From NCBI RefSeq assembly GCF_020809045.1, contig NZ_CP078079.1, positions 1 through 64,000 on the forward strand: DNA of 64,000 nucleotides, read 5' to 3'. The position numbers were made by a program, and so were the translations under genes. Positions 19,890-29,414 of the stretch are shown piece after piece (positions within the stretch are counted from its first letter, which is position 1; each line of letters starts with the position of its first letter). The stretch is from Pseudarthrobacter sp. L1SW (GTDB taxonomy: Bacteria > Actinomycetota > Actinomycetes > Actinomycetales > Micrococcaceae). The notes below the pieces were generated by a model. The model searched no databases. It was not told the DNA's origin and saw only the letters and a program-made list of their open reading frames with translations.

Positions 19890-20062
19890 GCATGTACGGC
19901 TGGATTTTCCGCCATCTCCCCGGGCCGCTTTGGCTGCGGATTGTCACCTCATTGGTGCTCATCGCCGCCGCACTGGTATTGATGGTTCAGTTCCTTTTCC
20001 CCTGGATGTCCCAATACACCCAGTTCACCGACTCAACGATTGGTTCCGTAAGCCAGCCATGA
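19886..20062 (+). CDS. Small single-span membrane protein
   Basis: A 58-residue protein, MSMYGWIFRHLPGPLW, then one strong membrane segment (about 18-43) and a short Ser/Thr/Gln-rich outer tail. It overlaps the sortase stop by ATGA and its own stop overlaps the trpG start the same way, so all three are translated in sequence. Function is unknown; similar small proteins with a YGxxxRHLPGP start occur next to class E sortases in related actinobacteria (recalled, not searched). It may be a sortase accessory factor, which is inference. Confidence 0.85.
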   Translation: MSMYGWIFRHLPGPLWLRIVTSLVLIAAALVLMVQFLFPWMSQYTQFTDSTIGSVSQP

Positions 20063-20700
20063 CCACAACCAAGATCCTCGTGGTGGATAACTACGACAGC
20101 TTCGTCTACACCCTGGTGGGCTACCTCCAGGAACTCGGCGCGGAAACCACCGTGGTCCGCAATGACGACGTCACCCTGGCAGAGGCCATCGAACTGGCCA
20201 GCACCCGGGATGGCGTCCTCATCTCACCCGGCCCCGGCAACCCGGCGGAAGCCGGGGTCTGCATTGAACTGATCAGGTGGTGCGGCGAGAACAGCGTCCC
20301 CATGTTCGGTGTGTGCCTTGGACACCAGGCGCTGGCGGAGGCCTTCGGCGGCAAGGTAACGCACGCGCCGGAACTCATGCACGGCAAAACGTCCCTTGTG
20401 CAGCACATTGGCACCAGCGTGTTTTCCGGGCTCCCCTCCCCCGTCACGGCCACGCGTTACCACTCGCTGGCAGCCGTGCGCGAGTCCATCCCCGACGTCC
20501 TGGAGATCACCGCTGAGACGGCAACGGGTGTGGTGATGGGCCTGCAGCACCGGACTGCACCCCTGTGCGGCGTGCAGTTCCACCCGGAATCCGTGCTTAC
20601 CGAGGGCGGCTACCAGATGCTGGGCAACTGGCTTGAGTCCCTGGGCATGAAGGGCGCAGCTGCCCGGGCGGCCAAGCTGAGCCCGCTGATCCAGCACTAG
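20059..20700 (+). CDS. trpG: Anthranilate/aminodeoxychorismate synthase glutaminase
   Basis: Class I glutamine amidotransferase that supplies ammonia to a TrpE or PabB partner in tryptophan or folate synthesis. The 213-residue protein begins MTTTKILVVDNYDSFVYTL, has the oxyanion strand SPGPGNP, nucleophile Cys in FGVCLGHQALAEAFGG, and the catalytic HPES near the C-terminus. No synthase partner is nearby, so TrpG and PabA cannot be distinguished; mycobacteria have trpG at this place. ATG 20059 overlaps the preceding stop. Confidence 0.93.
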   Translation: MTTTKILVVDNYDSFVYTLVGYLQELGAETTVVRNDDVTLAEAIELASTRDGVLISPGPGNPAEAGVCIELIRWCGENSVPMFGVCLGHQALAEAFGGKVTHAPELMHGKTSLVQHIGTSVFSGLPSPVTATRYHSLAAVRESIPDVLEITAETATGVVMGLQHRTAPLCGVQFHPESVLTEGGYQMLGNWLESLGMKGAAARAAKLSPLIQH

Positions 20701-20763
20701 ACAGGCACTGACTGGCCGAGCCGAGCCGCACCGGCGAAGGGCCGAGCCAACGCGGCGTCGTGC

Positions 20764-22707
20764 CTAGCCCTTTTTGGTGGAGGTCGGCGTCGGAGTAGGC
20801 GTGGGTGTGGGGCTGGGGCTTGGCGGGGGCGGCGGCGCTTTGGCCACCACAATGGTGACGGTCTTGCCCTGTTCCACGGCCGCGTTCACGGCGTCGCTTT
20901 GCTCCATCACCCTGCCGGGCTCAACCTGGGCATTCTCGGCCTCAACCACGTTGGGCACCAGGCTCAGTTCCTTCAGCGCGGCTTCTGCTTCTTCGCGGGT
21001 ACGCCCCCGGAGCTCCGGGACGGCGACCTTGCCGGTGGACACCACCAGTTCGACGCTGGTCCCGACGCCCACCTTCTGGCCGGGCGCGGGGCTTGTGGTG
21101 ATCACGATTCCGGCAGGCACGGTGGCACTGTTGGCCGTGGTGGTGGAGGGGGCGCCAACCAGCCCGCTTTGGCGCAGGATATCCCTGGCTGCTGCCTCGG
21201 TCTTGCCCGGCAGGCTTTCAGGGATCATAACGGCGCTGGGGCCCTCCGAAATGTTGAGGATCACCTCGGCGCCTCGATCCAGGGCGGCGCCGGACGCCGG
21301 GTCCGTGCCGATCGCCGTCCCCTTGGCAACGGTGTCGTGCTGCGACCGGACAATACGGGGCCGGAGGTCGGCGTTGTACAGTTCCTGCAGCGCCGCCGAT
21401 TCTGTCATGGCGGCCACGGCCGGAACCGTGATCTTGGGCGCCGCCGGAGCGGGGCGGTTGATGATGCTGTACAGCCACAGGGCACCGCCTGCCAGGACAA
21501 GGAGCGTGAAGACCACCAGCGTGCCAATCCACGCACGACGGCGGGACTTCTGCCGCGGGCTCCGCTCACGTTCCGGAGTCAGGCCAAGGGGCAACGGATC
21601 AGCCGGCCGCTCGTCATCAGCGTCCGCCACGAAGGGAACCAGGGTTTCGTGGTCCTCGGCAGGGGCAGGGGTCGCCTCCAGCCGGCCGGTAGGTGCGTCG
21701 TGGAGGAAGCCTGCGCCCGCGGCGGGGAAGGCCTCGGTGGCCGGCGGCGGGACGTGGTCGTTGGGGTCCGTGGGCGCTTCGGAGGCCGCAAGTGCGGGGA
21801 CCGCTACGCCTGATCGAGCAGCACGCAGGGCACGCCGGAAGGCCGCGGCATCCTGGAACCGGTCATCGCGGTTTTTTTGCAGCGCCTTCGCCAGCACGCT
21901 GTCCAGGGCAGGAGTCACCTTGGGGTTGAGGCTGCTGGGGGGCTCGGGAATCTCCCGGACGTGCTGGTAGGCCACGGACACAGGACTGTCACCGATGAAG
22001 GGGGGCCTGGACGTGAGCATTTCATACAGCAGGCATGCGGCGGAGTAGAGGTCACTGCGGGCGTCGACTGTTTCGCCGCGGGCCTGCTCCGGCGACAGGT
22101 ACTGGGCGGTGCCCACCACGGCCTGCGTCTGGGTCATGGTGGCTGAGGAGTCGGCGATGGCGCGGGCAATGCCGAAGTCCATCACCTTCACGGAGTTGGT
22201 GCTTTCGCAGTACATCACGTTGGCCGGCTTGATGTCCCGGTGGACGATGCCGGCCTTGTGGCTGTACTCGAGGGCGCCGAGGACGCCCAGGCAATAGTCG
22301 ATTGCCTGGTCAATGGTGACGTCATGGGCGCGGATGAGGTCGCGGATGGTCTTGCCCTCCACGAATTCCATCACGATGTACGGCACCCGGACGTTGTCCT
22401 CCGAGCCATCGTGGACCAGGTGTTCACCGGTGTCGTAGATGGCAACAATGGAGGAATGGTTGAGGGCGGCAACGGCCTGAGCTTCCCGCTTGAACCGGGC
22501 CTGGAACTGCGGGTCCCGGGCCATGTCCGCCCGCAGCAGTTTCACGGCGACAGTGCGCCCCAGCCGGGTGTCCACTCCCCGGTAGACGTCCGCCATGCCT
22601 CCGCGGCCGATCAGGCCGCCCAGCTCGTAGCGGCCGCTGAGGACACGGCGGTTATCCACCGGGAGGCTGTCCTCGCGGTGCAACGGTGTGCGCGCTGACT
22701 CGTTCAC
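20764..22707 (-). CDS. pknB: Ser/Thr protein kinase PknB with PASTA domains
   Basis: Membrane receptor kinase that couples cell-wall state to growth. The 647-residue protein has a kinase domain (about 25-285) with glycine loop IGRGGMADVY, catalytic HRDIKPANV and DFGIARA. A juxtamembrane linker and a membrane segment (about 396-416) follow. The outer part has three PASTA repeats (from about residue 425 to 620), beginning ITVPAVAAMT, AVMIPESLPG and VAVPELRGRT, and a Pro/Thr tail. PASTA domains bind muropeptides or lipid II in homologues. GTG start lies 15 bases after the pknA stop, and it ends the seven-gene operon. Confidence 0.97.
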   Translation of the reverse strand: MNESARTPLHREDSLPVDNRRVLSGRYELGGLIGRGGMADVYRGVDTRLGRTVAVKLLRADMARDPQFQARFKREAQAVAALNHSSIVAIYDTGEHLVHDGSEDNVRVPYIVMEFVEGKTIRDLIRAHDVTIDQAIDYCLGVLGALEYSHKAGIVHRDIKPANVMYCESTNSVKVMDFGIARAIADSSATMTQTQAVVGTAQYLSPEQARGETVDARSDLYSAACLLYEMLTSRPPFIGDSPVSVAYQHVREIPEPPSSLNPKVTPALDSVLAKALQKNRDDRFQDAAAFRRALRAARSGVAVPALAASEAPTDPNDHVPPPATEAFPAAGAGFLHDAPTGRLEATPAPAEDHETLVPFVADADDERPADPLPLGLTPERERSPRQKSRRRAWIGTLVVFTLLVLAGGALWLYSIINRPAPAAPKITVPAVAAMTESAALQELYNADLRPRIVRSQHDTVAKGTAIGTDPASGAALDRGAEVILNISEGPSAVMIPESLPGKTEAAARDILRQSGLVGAPSTTTANSATVPAGIVITTSPAPGQKVGVGTSVELVVSTGKVAVPELRGRTREEAEAALKELSLVPNVVEAENAQVEPGRVMEQSDAVNAAVEQGKTVTIVVAKAPPPPPSPSPTPTPTPTPTSTKKG

Positions 22708-22722
22708 TGGCTGTCCTGGCGG

Positions 22723-24432
22723 TTATGGCTTGCAGGTTGGCGGGGCACCGGGCAGTTGGCCGGCGGTGCAGGCGGGCAGGGGCGACGCTGCGGTGGGCGC
22801 CGCCACGGCCGACGTGGTGGCTGACGGCGCGGGGGCTGGTGCGGATGTGGTGGGTGCCGGCGGTGCCACTGCATAGACCACCGTGATGGGCGAACCCTGC
22901 GGCACGAGCCCTGTGGGGTTCAGCTCGATGACCCTGCCGGGGTCATCTGCCGTACTCTCCTGCGGAATCACAGTGACGGCCAGCCCCAGCCCGGCAAGCT
23001 CGGCCTGTACCTTGCGGTAGTCCTGCCCGAGGTAGGCGGCCGGGATCACGTTGACCATTTCCTGGGTGGGTGTGGGCGTAGGCGTGTTGCGCGTGGGCGT
23101 GGGCGTGGCGGATTGCGTGGTCCTGGTTGGGCTGGCGCTGGTGCTCGGCGGGCTTGTGGCGGCCCCGGTGGTGGCGTCGTTCGAGGGGAAGAGAATGCCC
23201 CGCTGGCTGAGGAAGAACCCCACCAACGCGAACAGAACCAGGAGGATCAGGGCAACCAGCGGCCAGGTCCAGGGACTGCGGCCCTTGCGCTGGGGCTCAT
23301 CGGCAGGCTCGTCGTCGTACGTTGCTTCTTCCGGAACCCACCTGCGCTCGGCGGCGAGGGCATTGGCCCGGGCGAGTGTTCCCTGGGGCGCGTCAGCGTC
23401 CGCAGCTGCTGCCCCGGCGGCGGCTCCGGCGGCTGCACCTGCCGCGCCCGCACCCAGCACCGGCAAAGCGGACGTGGGCGTGGGCGAACTGTCATGCTGG
23501 GCACCAATGACGCCGGTGGGCGCCGTGGCGGTGTCCACCGGAGCCGTGATGGGGCCCGTATTGTCCGCGTCGAAGAGGAGCATGCCGGGAACGGCGGCCC
23601 GGGCTGCGCTGATATCCCCGTTGCGGATGGCCTCGGCCGCCTCGGCCAGTTTGATGGCGTTTTCCGGCCGGTTCTTAGGGTCCTTGGCCAGCATGGACAT
23701 AAGGAGGGCGCGCACCGGGGTGGGAAGCGATTCGGGCAGCGGCGGCGGGGCGTCGTTGACCTGGGCCAGGGCGATGGCGATCTGGGACTCGCCGGAGAAG
23801 GGGCGGTGTCCGGTCAGGCACTCGTAGCCGATGACGCCGAGCGCGTAGATGTCCGAGGAACCGGTGGCGGTCTGTCCGGTGGCCTGCTCGGGGGCAAGGT
23901 ACTGGGCGGTGCCCATTACCTGGCCGGTCTGGGTGAGCGGAACCTGGTCTGCCAGGCGGGCGATGCCGAAGTCGGTGACCTTCACCCGCCCGTCCGGGGT
24001 GATCAGGAGGTTGCCGGGTTTCACGTCGCGGTGCACCAGGCCCTGCGCGTGGGCAACGGAGAGTGCACGGGCGGTCTGCGCGATGATGGACAGCGTGCGG
24101 TCCGGGGACAGGACCTGCTCGTGTTCGATGATGTTGCTCAGGGGCTGGCCGGGGACCAGTTCCATGACCAGGTAGGCGGAGCCCTCCTCCTCGCCGTAGT
24201 CGAAGACGTTGGCGATGCCCACGTGGTTCAGGAGAGCGGTGTGGCGGGCCTCGGCGCGGAAGCGCTGGAGGAACCCGGGATCGCCGGTGTACTCCTCCTT
24301 CAGCACTTTGATAGCGACGATGCGGCCCAGGACGAGGTCTTTCGCCTTCCAGACTTCGCCCATGCCGCCGATCGCGATCCGCGTGGTCAGCTGGAATCTG
24401 CCGCCGAGGGTGATTCCGGTTGTAGGCCTCAC
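22723..24432 (-). CDS. pknA: Ser/Thr protein kinase PknA with one PASTA domain
   Basis: The 569-residue kinase has [21 protein letters not shown] and DFGIARL, a long linker including an Ala-rich block, a membrane segment (about 387-410), a Pro/Thr linker and a single PASTA repeat (about 456-520, starting [11 protein letters not shown]). Mycobacterial PknA has no PASTA domain, so this version has its own sensor. It phosphorylates cell-division and wall proteins in relatives. The GTG start overlaps the pbpA stop (GTGA on the minus strand), indicating coupled translation. Confidence 0.95.
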   Translation of the reverse strand: MRPTTGITLGGRFQLTTRIAIGGMGEVWKAKDLVLGRIVAIKVLKEEYTGDPGFLQRFRAEARHTALLNHVGIANVFDYGEEEGSAYLVMELVPGQPLSNIIEHEQVLSPDRTLSIIAQTARALSVAHAQGLVHRDVKPGNLLITPDGRVKVTDFGIARLADQVPLTQTGQVMGTAQYLAPEQATGQTATGSSDIYALGVIGYECLTGHRPFSGESQIAIALAQVNDAPPPLPESLPTPVRALLMSMLAKDPKNRPENAIKLAEAAEAIRNGDISAARAAVPGMLLFDADNTGPITAPVDTATAPTGVIGAQHDSSPTPTSALPVLGAGAAGAAAGAAAGAAAADADAPQGTLARANALAAERRWVPEEATYDDEPADEPQRKGRSPWTWPLVALILLVLFALVGFFLSQRGILFPSNDATTGAATSPPSTSASPTRTTQSATPTPTRNTPTPTPTQEMVNVIPAAYLGQDYRKVQAELAGLGLAVTVIPQESTADDPGRVIELNPTGLVPQGSPITVVYAVAPPAPTTSAPAPAPSATTSAVAAPTAASPLPACTAGQLPGAPPTCKP

Positions 24433-25889
24433 TTATTCAACACCGCCTCAAAAATTCTTTTCGCGTTCGGACTGGTTAGCTGGGCTCCGGAGGTGATGTC
24501 CACGCCCTCCATGACGATGGTGACTCCCACCTGCGGGTTGTTTGCGGGGGCAAATCCGGTGAACCAGGAGTTGTTGGTGCCGTTTCCGAGCTCCGCGGTT
24601 CCTGTCTTGCCGGCCACCTGGACCCCCGGGACTGCGGCCCTGTTGGCGATGCCTTCGCTGACGGCACTGACCATCCACTCGGTGATCTGGTTTGCGACAT
24701 CCGGAGTGGTGGAGGTCCGCAGCTGCTCCGGCTTGGGTTCGTCGATGACCCGCAGATCCGGAGAACGCAGGGTCTTGACCAGGTTCGGCCTCATCTGGAC
24801 GCCGTCATTGGCAATGGCCGCGGTCATCAGCGCAACCTGGAGGGGTGTGGCCCTGACGTCTTTCTGGCCGATGGCGGACTGGGCCAGGCCGGGGGCGTCC
24901 AGGTTATCGGGGAAGCCGTTGTTGCGGGCGTAGCCGAGCTTGAGTTGGTCGCCCATGTCCTCGCCGAAGCCGAACTTTTTCGCCTGCTCGGCGATGGCGT
25001 CCCGGCCCAGGTCCAGCGCGATGCTGGCGAACGGGGTGTTGCAGGACTGCTGCAGGGCGAAGGCGAAGCTCGCGGTGTCCCGGGTGTAGCAGTTGCCGCC
25101 TGCGTAGTTGGGAAGCTTGTACTGGATTCCCGGAAACGGCATTTCCGCCGGGTTGGGGAGAACGCTGTCCTTGTTGTACTTCCCTGATGCAAGCGCCGCG
25201 GCCGTGTCAACGAGCTTGTAGACGGATCCCGGCGCCAGCAGTTCCCCGGTGGGTCCGCTGACGTTCTGGTTCAGGTTGATGCCCGGGACCTTGACCAGCT
25301 CATTGATGTTGGCGGTCTCGGCGTTGGGATCCTGGGTGGCGATCAGGTTGGGATCGTAGGAGGGCTTGGAGACCATGGCAAGGATCGCCCCGGTCTTGGG
25401 GTTGGTGACCACGATGGATCCGCGCTGCCCGTCCGGGATCAGGCTGTAGGCGAGCTGCTGGATCGCGGGATCAATGGTGAGCTCCACCGAAGCGCCCTTG
25501 GGCTGGTTCCCCAGGAAGAGCTGGCCCACGCGGTCCAGGAAGAGCTGGTCCGAGTTGCCGGTGAGCACTTCACCCATGGCCTGTTCCAGGCCGGTGGCAC
25601 CGAAGTTCTGGGAGAAGTAACCCGTGATTCCGGCGTAGAGCTCCGGCTGCGGGTAGGTCCGCTGGAACTTGCAGGTTTCCGAGGTGCCCTCCACCGATTC
25701 TGCTACCGGGGTGCCGCCCACAATGATGGCGCCGCGGTCGTTGCAGTAGTTCTGCAGGATGGCGCGCTGGTTCCATGGGTTGGCCTTGAGCTCATCCGCC
25801 CCCACCACCTGCACGTAGCTGATGGCGCCGAAGATCAGGGCGAACATGGCGACGGCCGCCACCCACGAGTGCCGTATTGCCTGGTTCAT
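24429..25889 (-). CDS. pbpA: Class B penicillin-binding protein PbpA
   Basis: Peptidoglycan DD-transpeptidase. The 486-residue protein has an N-terminal signal anchor (about 8-30), a dimerisation region and a transpeptidase domain with SVYK (catalytic Ser222), SCN and KTGT (Lys428). It forms a pair with the SEDS polymerase encoded just upstream, as RodA and PbpA do in mycobacteria. Its ATG overlaps the stop of the rodA gene and its stop overlaps pknA. It is shorter than PBP2 enzymes of Gram-negative bacteria, as usual for this actinobacterial group. Confidence 0.96.
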   Translation of the reverse strand: MNQAIRHSWVAAVAMFALIFGAISYVQVVGADELKANPWNQRAILQNYCNDRGAIIVGGTPVAESVEGTSETCKFQRTYPQPELYAGITGYFSQNFGATGLEQAMGEVLTGNSDQLFLDRVGQLFLGNQPKGASVELTIDPAIQQLAYSLIPDGQRGSIVVTNPKTGAILAMVSKPSYDPNLIATQDPNAETANINELVKVPGINLNQNVSGPTGELLAPGSVYKLVDTAAALASGKYNKDSVLPNPAEMPFPGIQYKLPNYAGGNCYTRDTASFAFALQQSCNTPFASIALDLGRDAIAEQAKKFGFGEDMGDQLKLGYARNNGFPDNLDAPGLAQSAIGQKDVRATPLQVALMTAAIANDGVQMRPNLVKTLRSPDLRVIDEPKPEQLRTSTTPDVANQITEWMVSAVSEGIANRAAVPGVQVAGKTGTAELGNGTNNSWFTGFAPANNPQVGVTIVMEGVDITSGAQLTSPNAKRIFEAVLNK

Positions 25890-27283
25890 GAGTGCTTCAC
25901 CGCCTCAGTAGGAGTGTCAATGCCCATCGAATCTGCTGCCTCGCCCGGCCGCAGCGGGGTGGTGTCCACCGGGCCGCGGGCCGTGTGCGAGATCATCAGG
26001 AGCAGGCCAACGATGATCCAGTTGGCCAGCAGCGAGGAACCGCCGGCTGCCAGGAAGGGCGTTGTCAGGCCGGTCAGCGGGATGAGCCGCGTTACGCCGC
26101 CGATCACCACGAAGCACTGCAGTGCCACGGCGAAGGACAGTCCGCAGGCAAGGAGCTTTCCGAACGCGTCCCGGGTACCCAGCGCCGCCCGGAATCCGCG
26201 GGTGAAAAGCAGCAGGTACATGAGGACGACGGCGAACAGGCCCACCAGGCCGAGTTCCTCGCCGAGGGACGCGATGATCATGTCGCTGTTGGCGAAAGGG
26301 ACCAGGTCCGGGCGGCCCTGTCCCAGCCCGGTTCCCACCAGTCCGCCGTTGGCCATGCCGAAGAGGCCCTGGACAATCTGGCCACTACCGCCGGGTGAGC
26401 GGTCGTAGACCTCCGGAGTGAATGCGTTGAGCCAGCCGTCGATGCGGAGTGCCACGTGGGAGAAGACCTGCGCCGCGATGAAGCCGCCGCCGAAGATGAG
26501 GGCCAGGCCGATTACCACCCAGCTGATGCGGCTCGTGGCCACGTAGATCATCACGATGAACAGGCCGAAGAAGAGCACCGATGAACCAAGGTCGCGCTGG
26601 AAGATGAGCACGCCGATGCTGACCAGCCAAGCCGTGATCATGGGTCCCATGTCCTTGAACCGGGGGAACTGCAGCGGACCGATCTTGCGGCCGGCCAGCA
26701 GGATCAGGTCGCGGTTGGAGGAAAGATAACCGGCAAAGAATATAGCCAGGGTGATCTTGGCGACCTCGCCGGGCTGGAAGGTCATGGGTCCGAGCCGGAT
26801 CCAGACGCGGGCGCCCAGGATTTCGCCCGCGCTGATGCCGGGGATCAGCGGCAGGAGCAGGAGGAGGGCGCTGGCCGCGAGGGAGATGAAGGTGAACCGG
26901 CGGAGGACGCGGTGGTCCTTGAGCAGCCAGATCACTGCGATCGCCACCGCCATCGCAATGAGGGTCCACCGGAGCTGGTTGTTGCCGGTGTCGTCGCCGG
27001 GCGCATCGAGGCGGTGGATCATGGCCAGGCCCAAGCCGTTGAGGGCTACCACGAGCGGAAGTATTACCGGATCGGCATACTTGGCGCGGAAGCGGAGGAC
27101 GCCGTGGAACACCAGGGCGGCTACGGCAAGGAGGCTGGACTGGAACCAGAAATCCGAATCAAAGGCCTTTTCCTTGTCCACGCCCACCAGCATGTTGGCG
27201 CCGATGCCGACGGCCAGGGCCAGCAGGAGCAGCGCGAGTTCGACATTCCGCCGCGGCTTGGGAGTGGTGCTGAGCTGGCTCAT
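25886..27283 (-). CDS. rodA: SEDS peptidoglycan glycosyltransferase RodA/FtsW
   Basis: Polytopic membrane enzyme that polymerises lipid II into glycan strands. The 465-residue protein has about ten to twelve hydrophobic segments and SEDS motifs: QPGEVAKITLAIFFAGYLS, FQRDLGSSVLFFG (containing the catalytic Asp) and ANSDMIIASLGEELGLVG. I start at ATG 27283 with AAGGCGG upstream; an open frame to 27421 overlaps pstP and is rejected. In mycobacteria the gene at this position is rodA; FtsW cannot be excluded from sequence alone. Confidence 0.95.
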   Translation of the reverse strand: MSQLSTTPKPRRNVELALLLLALAVGIGANMLVGVDKEKAFDSDFWFQSSLLAVAALVFHGVLRFRAKYADPVILPLVVALNGLGLAMIHRLDAPGDDTGNNQLRWTLIAMAVAIAVIWLLKDHRVLRRFTFISLAASALLLLLPLIPGISAGEILGARVWIRLGPMTFQPGEVAKITLAIFFAGYLSSNRDLILLAGRKIGPLQFPRFKDMGPMITAWLVSIGVLIFQRDLGSSVLFFGLFIVMIYVATSRISWVVIGLALIFGGGFIAAQVFSHVALRIDGWLNAFTPEVYDRSPGGSGQIVQGLFGMANGGLVGTGLGQGRPDLVPFANSDMIIASLGEELGLVGLFAVVLMYLLLFTRGFRAALGTRDAFGKLLACGLSFAVALQCFVVIGGVTRLIPLTGLTTPFLAAGGSSLLANWIIVGLLLMISHTARGPVDTTPLRPGEAADSMGIDTPTEAVKHS

Positions 27284-28929
27284 GGGGCCGCCTTGCAGGT
27301 GACGGTGGGGCTGGGGGACGGGCTTGCCGGGGTGGCGGTGGCATCCGGGGCTGGTGCGGGGGCGGCCGGATCCGCGGCGGCCGGCGTGGAGGGTCCGGGC
27401 GATGCCGACGGTGGTGGACACCCTTCCTCAGGGGAGGTGGTGCCGGTGAGTTCGAGGTTCTTCACGATCCGCTGGGCATCGTAGAGGTCGTTGGCAGGCA
27501 CGGTCTGGCGCACCCGCTGCTGCGAGAACGGCGGCAGGGAATCCATCCGGATCTCCGTGACGGTCTCAAGGCTGGACAGCCCGATGGGCCCAAGGCGCTG
27601 GGAGACACCGTTGTAGATGGCGACGCGGGAGTCGTACTCGCCGATGTAGTAGCGCGTCTGGGTCCAGGCATAGCCGAGCCAGAGGCCCACCGTCAGGACC
27701 AGCAGGACGGCTGCGGCGATGGACCAGGTGATCCAGCGCCGCGGCTTGAGCGGCACGAGGGTGTCCTCGGCCTCGCTGCCCGGCTGTTCTGCCTTGTGGG
27801 TGAGGAGGGTGGCTGCCCTCCGTGCCACGGTGCGCCCGGCGATGGTGGGAATGGACCCGGACTCCGCGGCCGCAGCCGCGGCACCCACAAGTTCGTGCGG
27901 GCGGGAGGCGAGTTCGTCCCGCAGGACCTCAGCGGACAGGTGCTCGCCGAGGTGGGGATCGGTGGAAGCCTGGTCCTTGCCCTCGGCGGCCTTGCCAGTG
28001 CTTTCCTTGCCCGCAGGATTCTTCCCCGGCGCTTCGGCGCCGCCGGCCGGGTCCTTCGGGTTCACTGCAGCCGGTGCTGCCGGCTGGACTGCCGCGGCAG
28101 GGGCTGTGGCGGCGGCTGCGGAGGGGATGACTTCGACGGCGGCCGTACTGACGTCGTCGGGCGTTTCCTCCACGATCTCCACCATGACCACCGTGACGTT
28201 GTCCGGGGAGCCGGCTTCGAGGGTCAGGTCCACGAGGGTTTCCACGCACTCGCGGAGGTCCTTGGTTTCCCGGACCGTCCGTTCCACGGCGTGGCCGGCC
28301 ACATAGTTGAGCCCGTCGGAGCAGAGCAGCCAACGGTCGCCGGGGCGGACGTCCAGGGTGTCGAGGTCGAGTTCCGGGCTGGCGTCCACGTCGCCCAGGA
28401 CGCGCATCAGGACGTTTTTATGGGGGTGGCTTTCGGCTTCCTCAGGGCGGAGCCGGCCTTCGTCGATGAGCCGCTGGACGAAGGTGTGGTCCACGCTGAC
28501 CTGCTTGAATTCGCCGTCGCGCAGGAGGTAGGCGCGGGAGTCACCGATGTGGGCGAAGTAGAGCTTGCCCTCGGCCAGCAGGAGCGCCGTGACGGTGGTG
28601 CCCATGCCCGCCAGCTTGGGGTTCTGGTGAACGAGTTCGGAAAGCAGGGAGTTGGCTGTCTGGATTTCGTCGGCAAGGACCGTGCCGGCGTCGCCGTCGT
28701 AGTCGCCGCGGTCCAGGTGGATCATGTCCAGGACGGTGGCGGCGGAGGCGACGTCGCCGCCCGCGTGCCCGCCCATGCCGTCCGCGACGACGGCGAGGTG
28801 CCGGCCCACGTAGGCGGAGTCGTCGTTCTTGGAGCGGATCCGGCCGACGTCGGAGCGTGCGGCGTAGCGCATGATGAGGGGCCGCTGCGCGGGCCGGGGC
28901 CCGTTTGCGGGGGTTTGCGTGACGGCCAC
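27280..28929 (-). CDS. pstP: PP2C-family Ser/Thr phosphatase PstP
   Basis: Metal-dependent phosphatase that reverses PknA and PknB phosphorylation. The 549-residue protein has a PP2C domain (about 18-255) with RSKNDDSAYV, VADGMGGHAGGD, IGDSRAYL and CSDGL, giving the metal-binding Asp residues. A long Ala/Pro/Gly/Lys-rich linker (about 260-400) follows, then a membrane segment (about 400-425) and an outer domain of about 125 residues ending in a Pro/Ala tail. The GTG start is two bases beyond the fhaB stop; its own stop overlaps the rodA ATG. Confidence 0.96.
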   Translation of the reverse strand: MAVTQTPANGPRPAQRPLIMRYAARSDVGRIRSKNDDSAYVGRHLAVVADGMGGHAGGDVASAATVLDMIHLDRGDYDGDAGTVLADEIQTANSLLSELVHQNPKLAGMGTTVTALLLAEGKLYFAHIGDSRAYLLRDGEFKQVSVDHTFVQRLIDEGRLRPEEAESHPHKNVLMRVLGDVDASPELDLDTLDVRPGDRWLLCSDGLNYVAGHAVERTVRETKDLRECVETLVDLTLEAGSPDNVTVVMVEIVEETPDDVSTAAVEVIPSAAAATAPAAAVQPAAPAAVNPKDPAGGAEAPGKNPAGKESTGKAAEGKDQASTDPHLGEHLSAEVLRDELASRPHELVGAAAAAAESGSIPTIAGRTVARRAATLLTHKAEQPGSEAEDTLVPLKPRRWITWSIAAAVLLVLTVGLWLGYAWTQTRYYIGEYDSRVAIYNGVSQRLGPIGLSSLETVTEIRMDSLPPFSQQRVRQTVPANDLYDAQRIVKNLELTGTTSPEEGCPPPSASPGPSTPAAADPAAPAPAPDATATPASPSPSPTVTCKAAP

Positions 28930-28931
28930 GG

Positions 28932-29414
28932 CTATGGCCTCAATTCGATGACCGTCTTGCCGATTCTCACGGGTACCCCTGGCTCAACCGGCAGGGCACG
29001 GGTAAGTTGCTGGTCCGCCAGGTACGTTCCGTTCGTGGACCCCAGGTCCTCGATGAACCAGCGGCTGCCCTGGGGGAACAGCCTGGCGTGGCGGCCGGAG
29101 GCGTAGTCGTCCTCCAGAACCAGGGTGGCCTCCTGGGCGCGGCCCAGGAGGATGGGGCTGGCGGCGAGCGGGAGGGTGGTTCCCTTGAGCGGACCCTCGA
29201 CGACGACCAGTTGGTGCGCCTGCTGCTTCATCGGCTGCGGGGGAGCCTCAGCAAGTTCCGGGTTCCTGCGGACCTGGCGCTGGGTGGGGGTGCCGGAGGC
29301 TGCTTTGCGGCCCACCATGAGGTCACGGCGCATGGCCGAGACGATGCTGAAGATCAGCACCCAGAGGAGCAGGAGGAAGCCGAACCGCAGGACGGTGATG
29401 GTCAGGTCGCTCAT
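28932..29414 (-). CDS. fhaB: FHA-domain membrane protein FhaB/FipA type
   Basis: The 160-residue protein has an N-terminal membrane segment (about 7-26) and a C-terminal forkhead-associated domain (about 75-155) with ILLGRAQEATLVL, YASGRHARLF and LGSTNGTYL, the residues that bind phosphothreonine. The mycobacterial counterpart is a PknA/PknB substrate linked to FtsZ and FtsQ. Its ATG overlaps the fhaA stop. The family also accepts inputs from RodA and PbpA, encoded downstream, fitting a growth-control complex. Confidence 0.95.
   Translation of the reverse strand: MSDLTITVLRFGFLLLLWVLIFSIVSAMRRDLMVGRKAASGTPTQRQVRRNPELAEAPPQPMKQQAHQLVVVEGPLKGTTLPLAASPILLGRAQEATLVLEDDYASGRHARLFPQGSRWFIEDLGSTNGTYLADQQLTRALPVEPGVPVRIGKTVIELRP

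Noticed and set aside
22657..22669. TTATCCACC in pknB as a DnaA box
   Set aside because: One mismatch, isolated, and inside coding sequence.
23113..24933. 606-codon plus-strand frame over pknA and pbpA
   Set aside because: Spans two clear minus-strand genes and is Gly/Arg/Val-rich without motifs.
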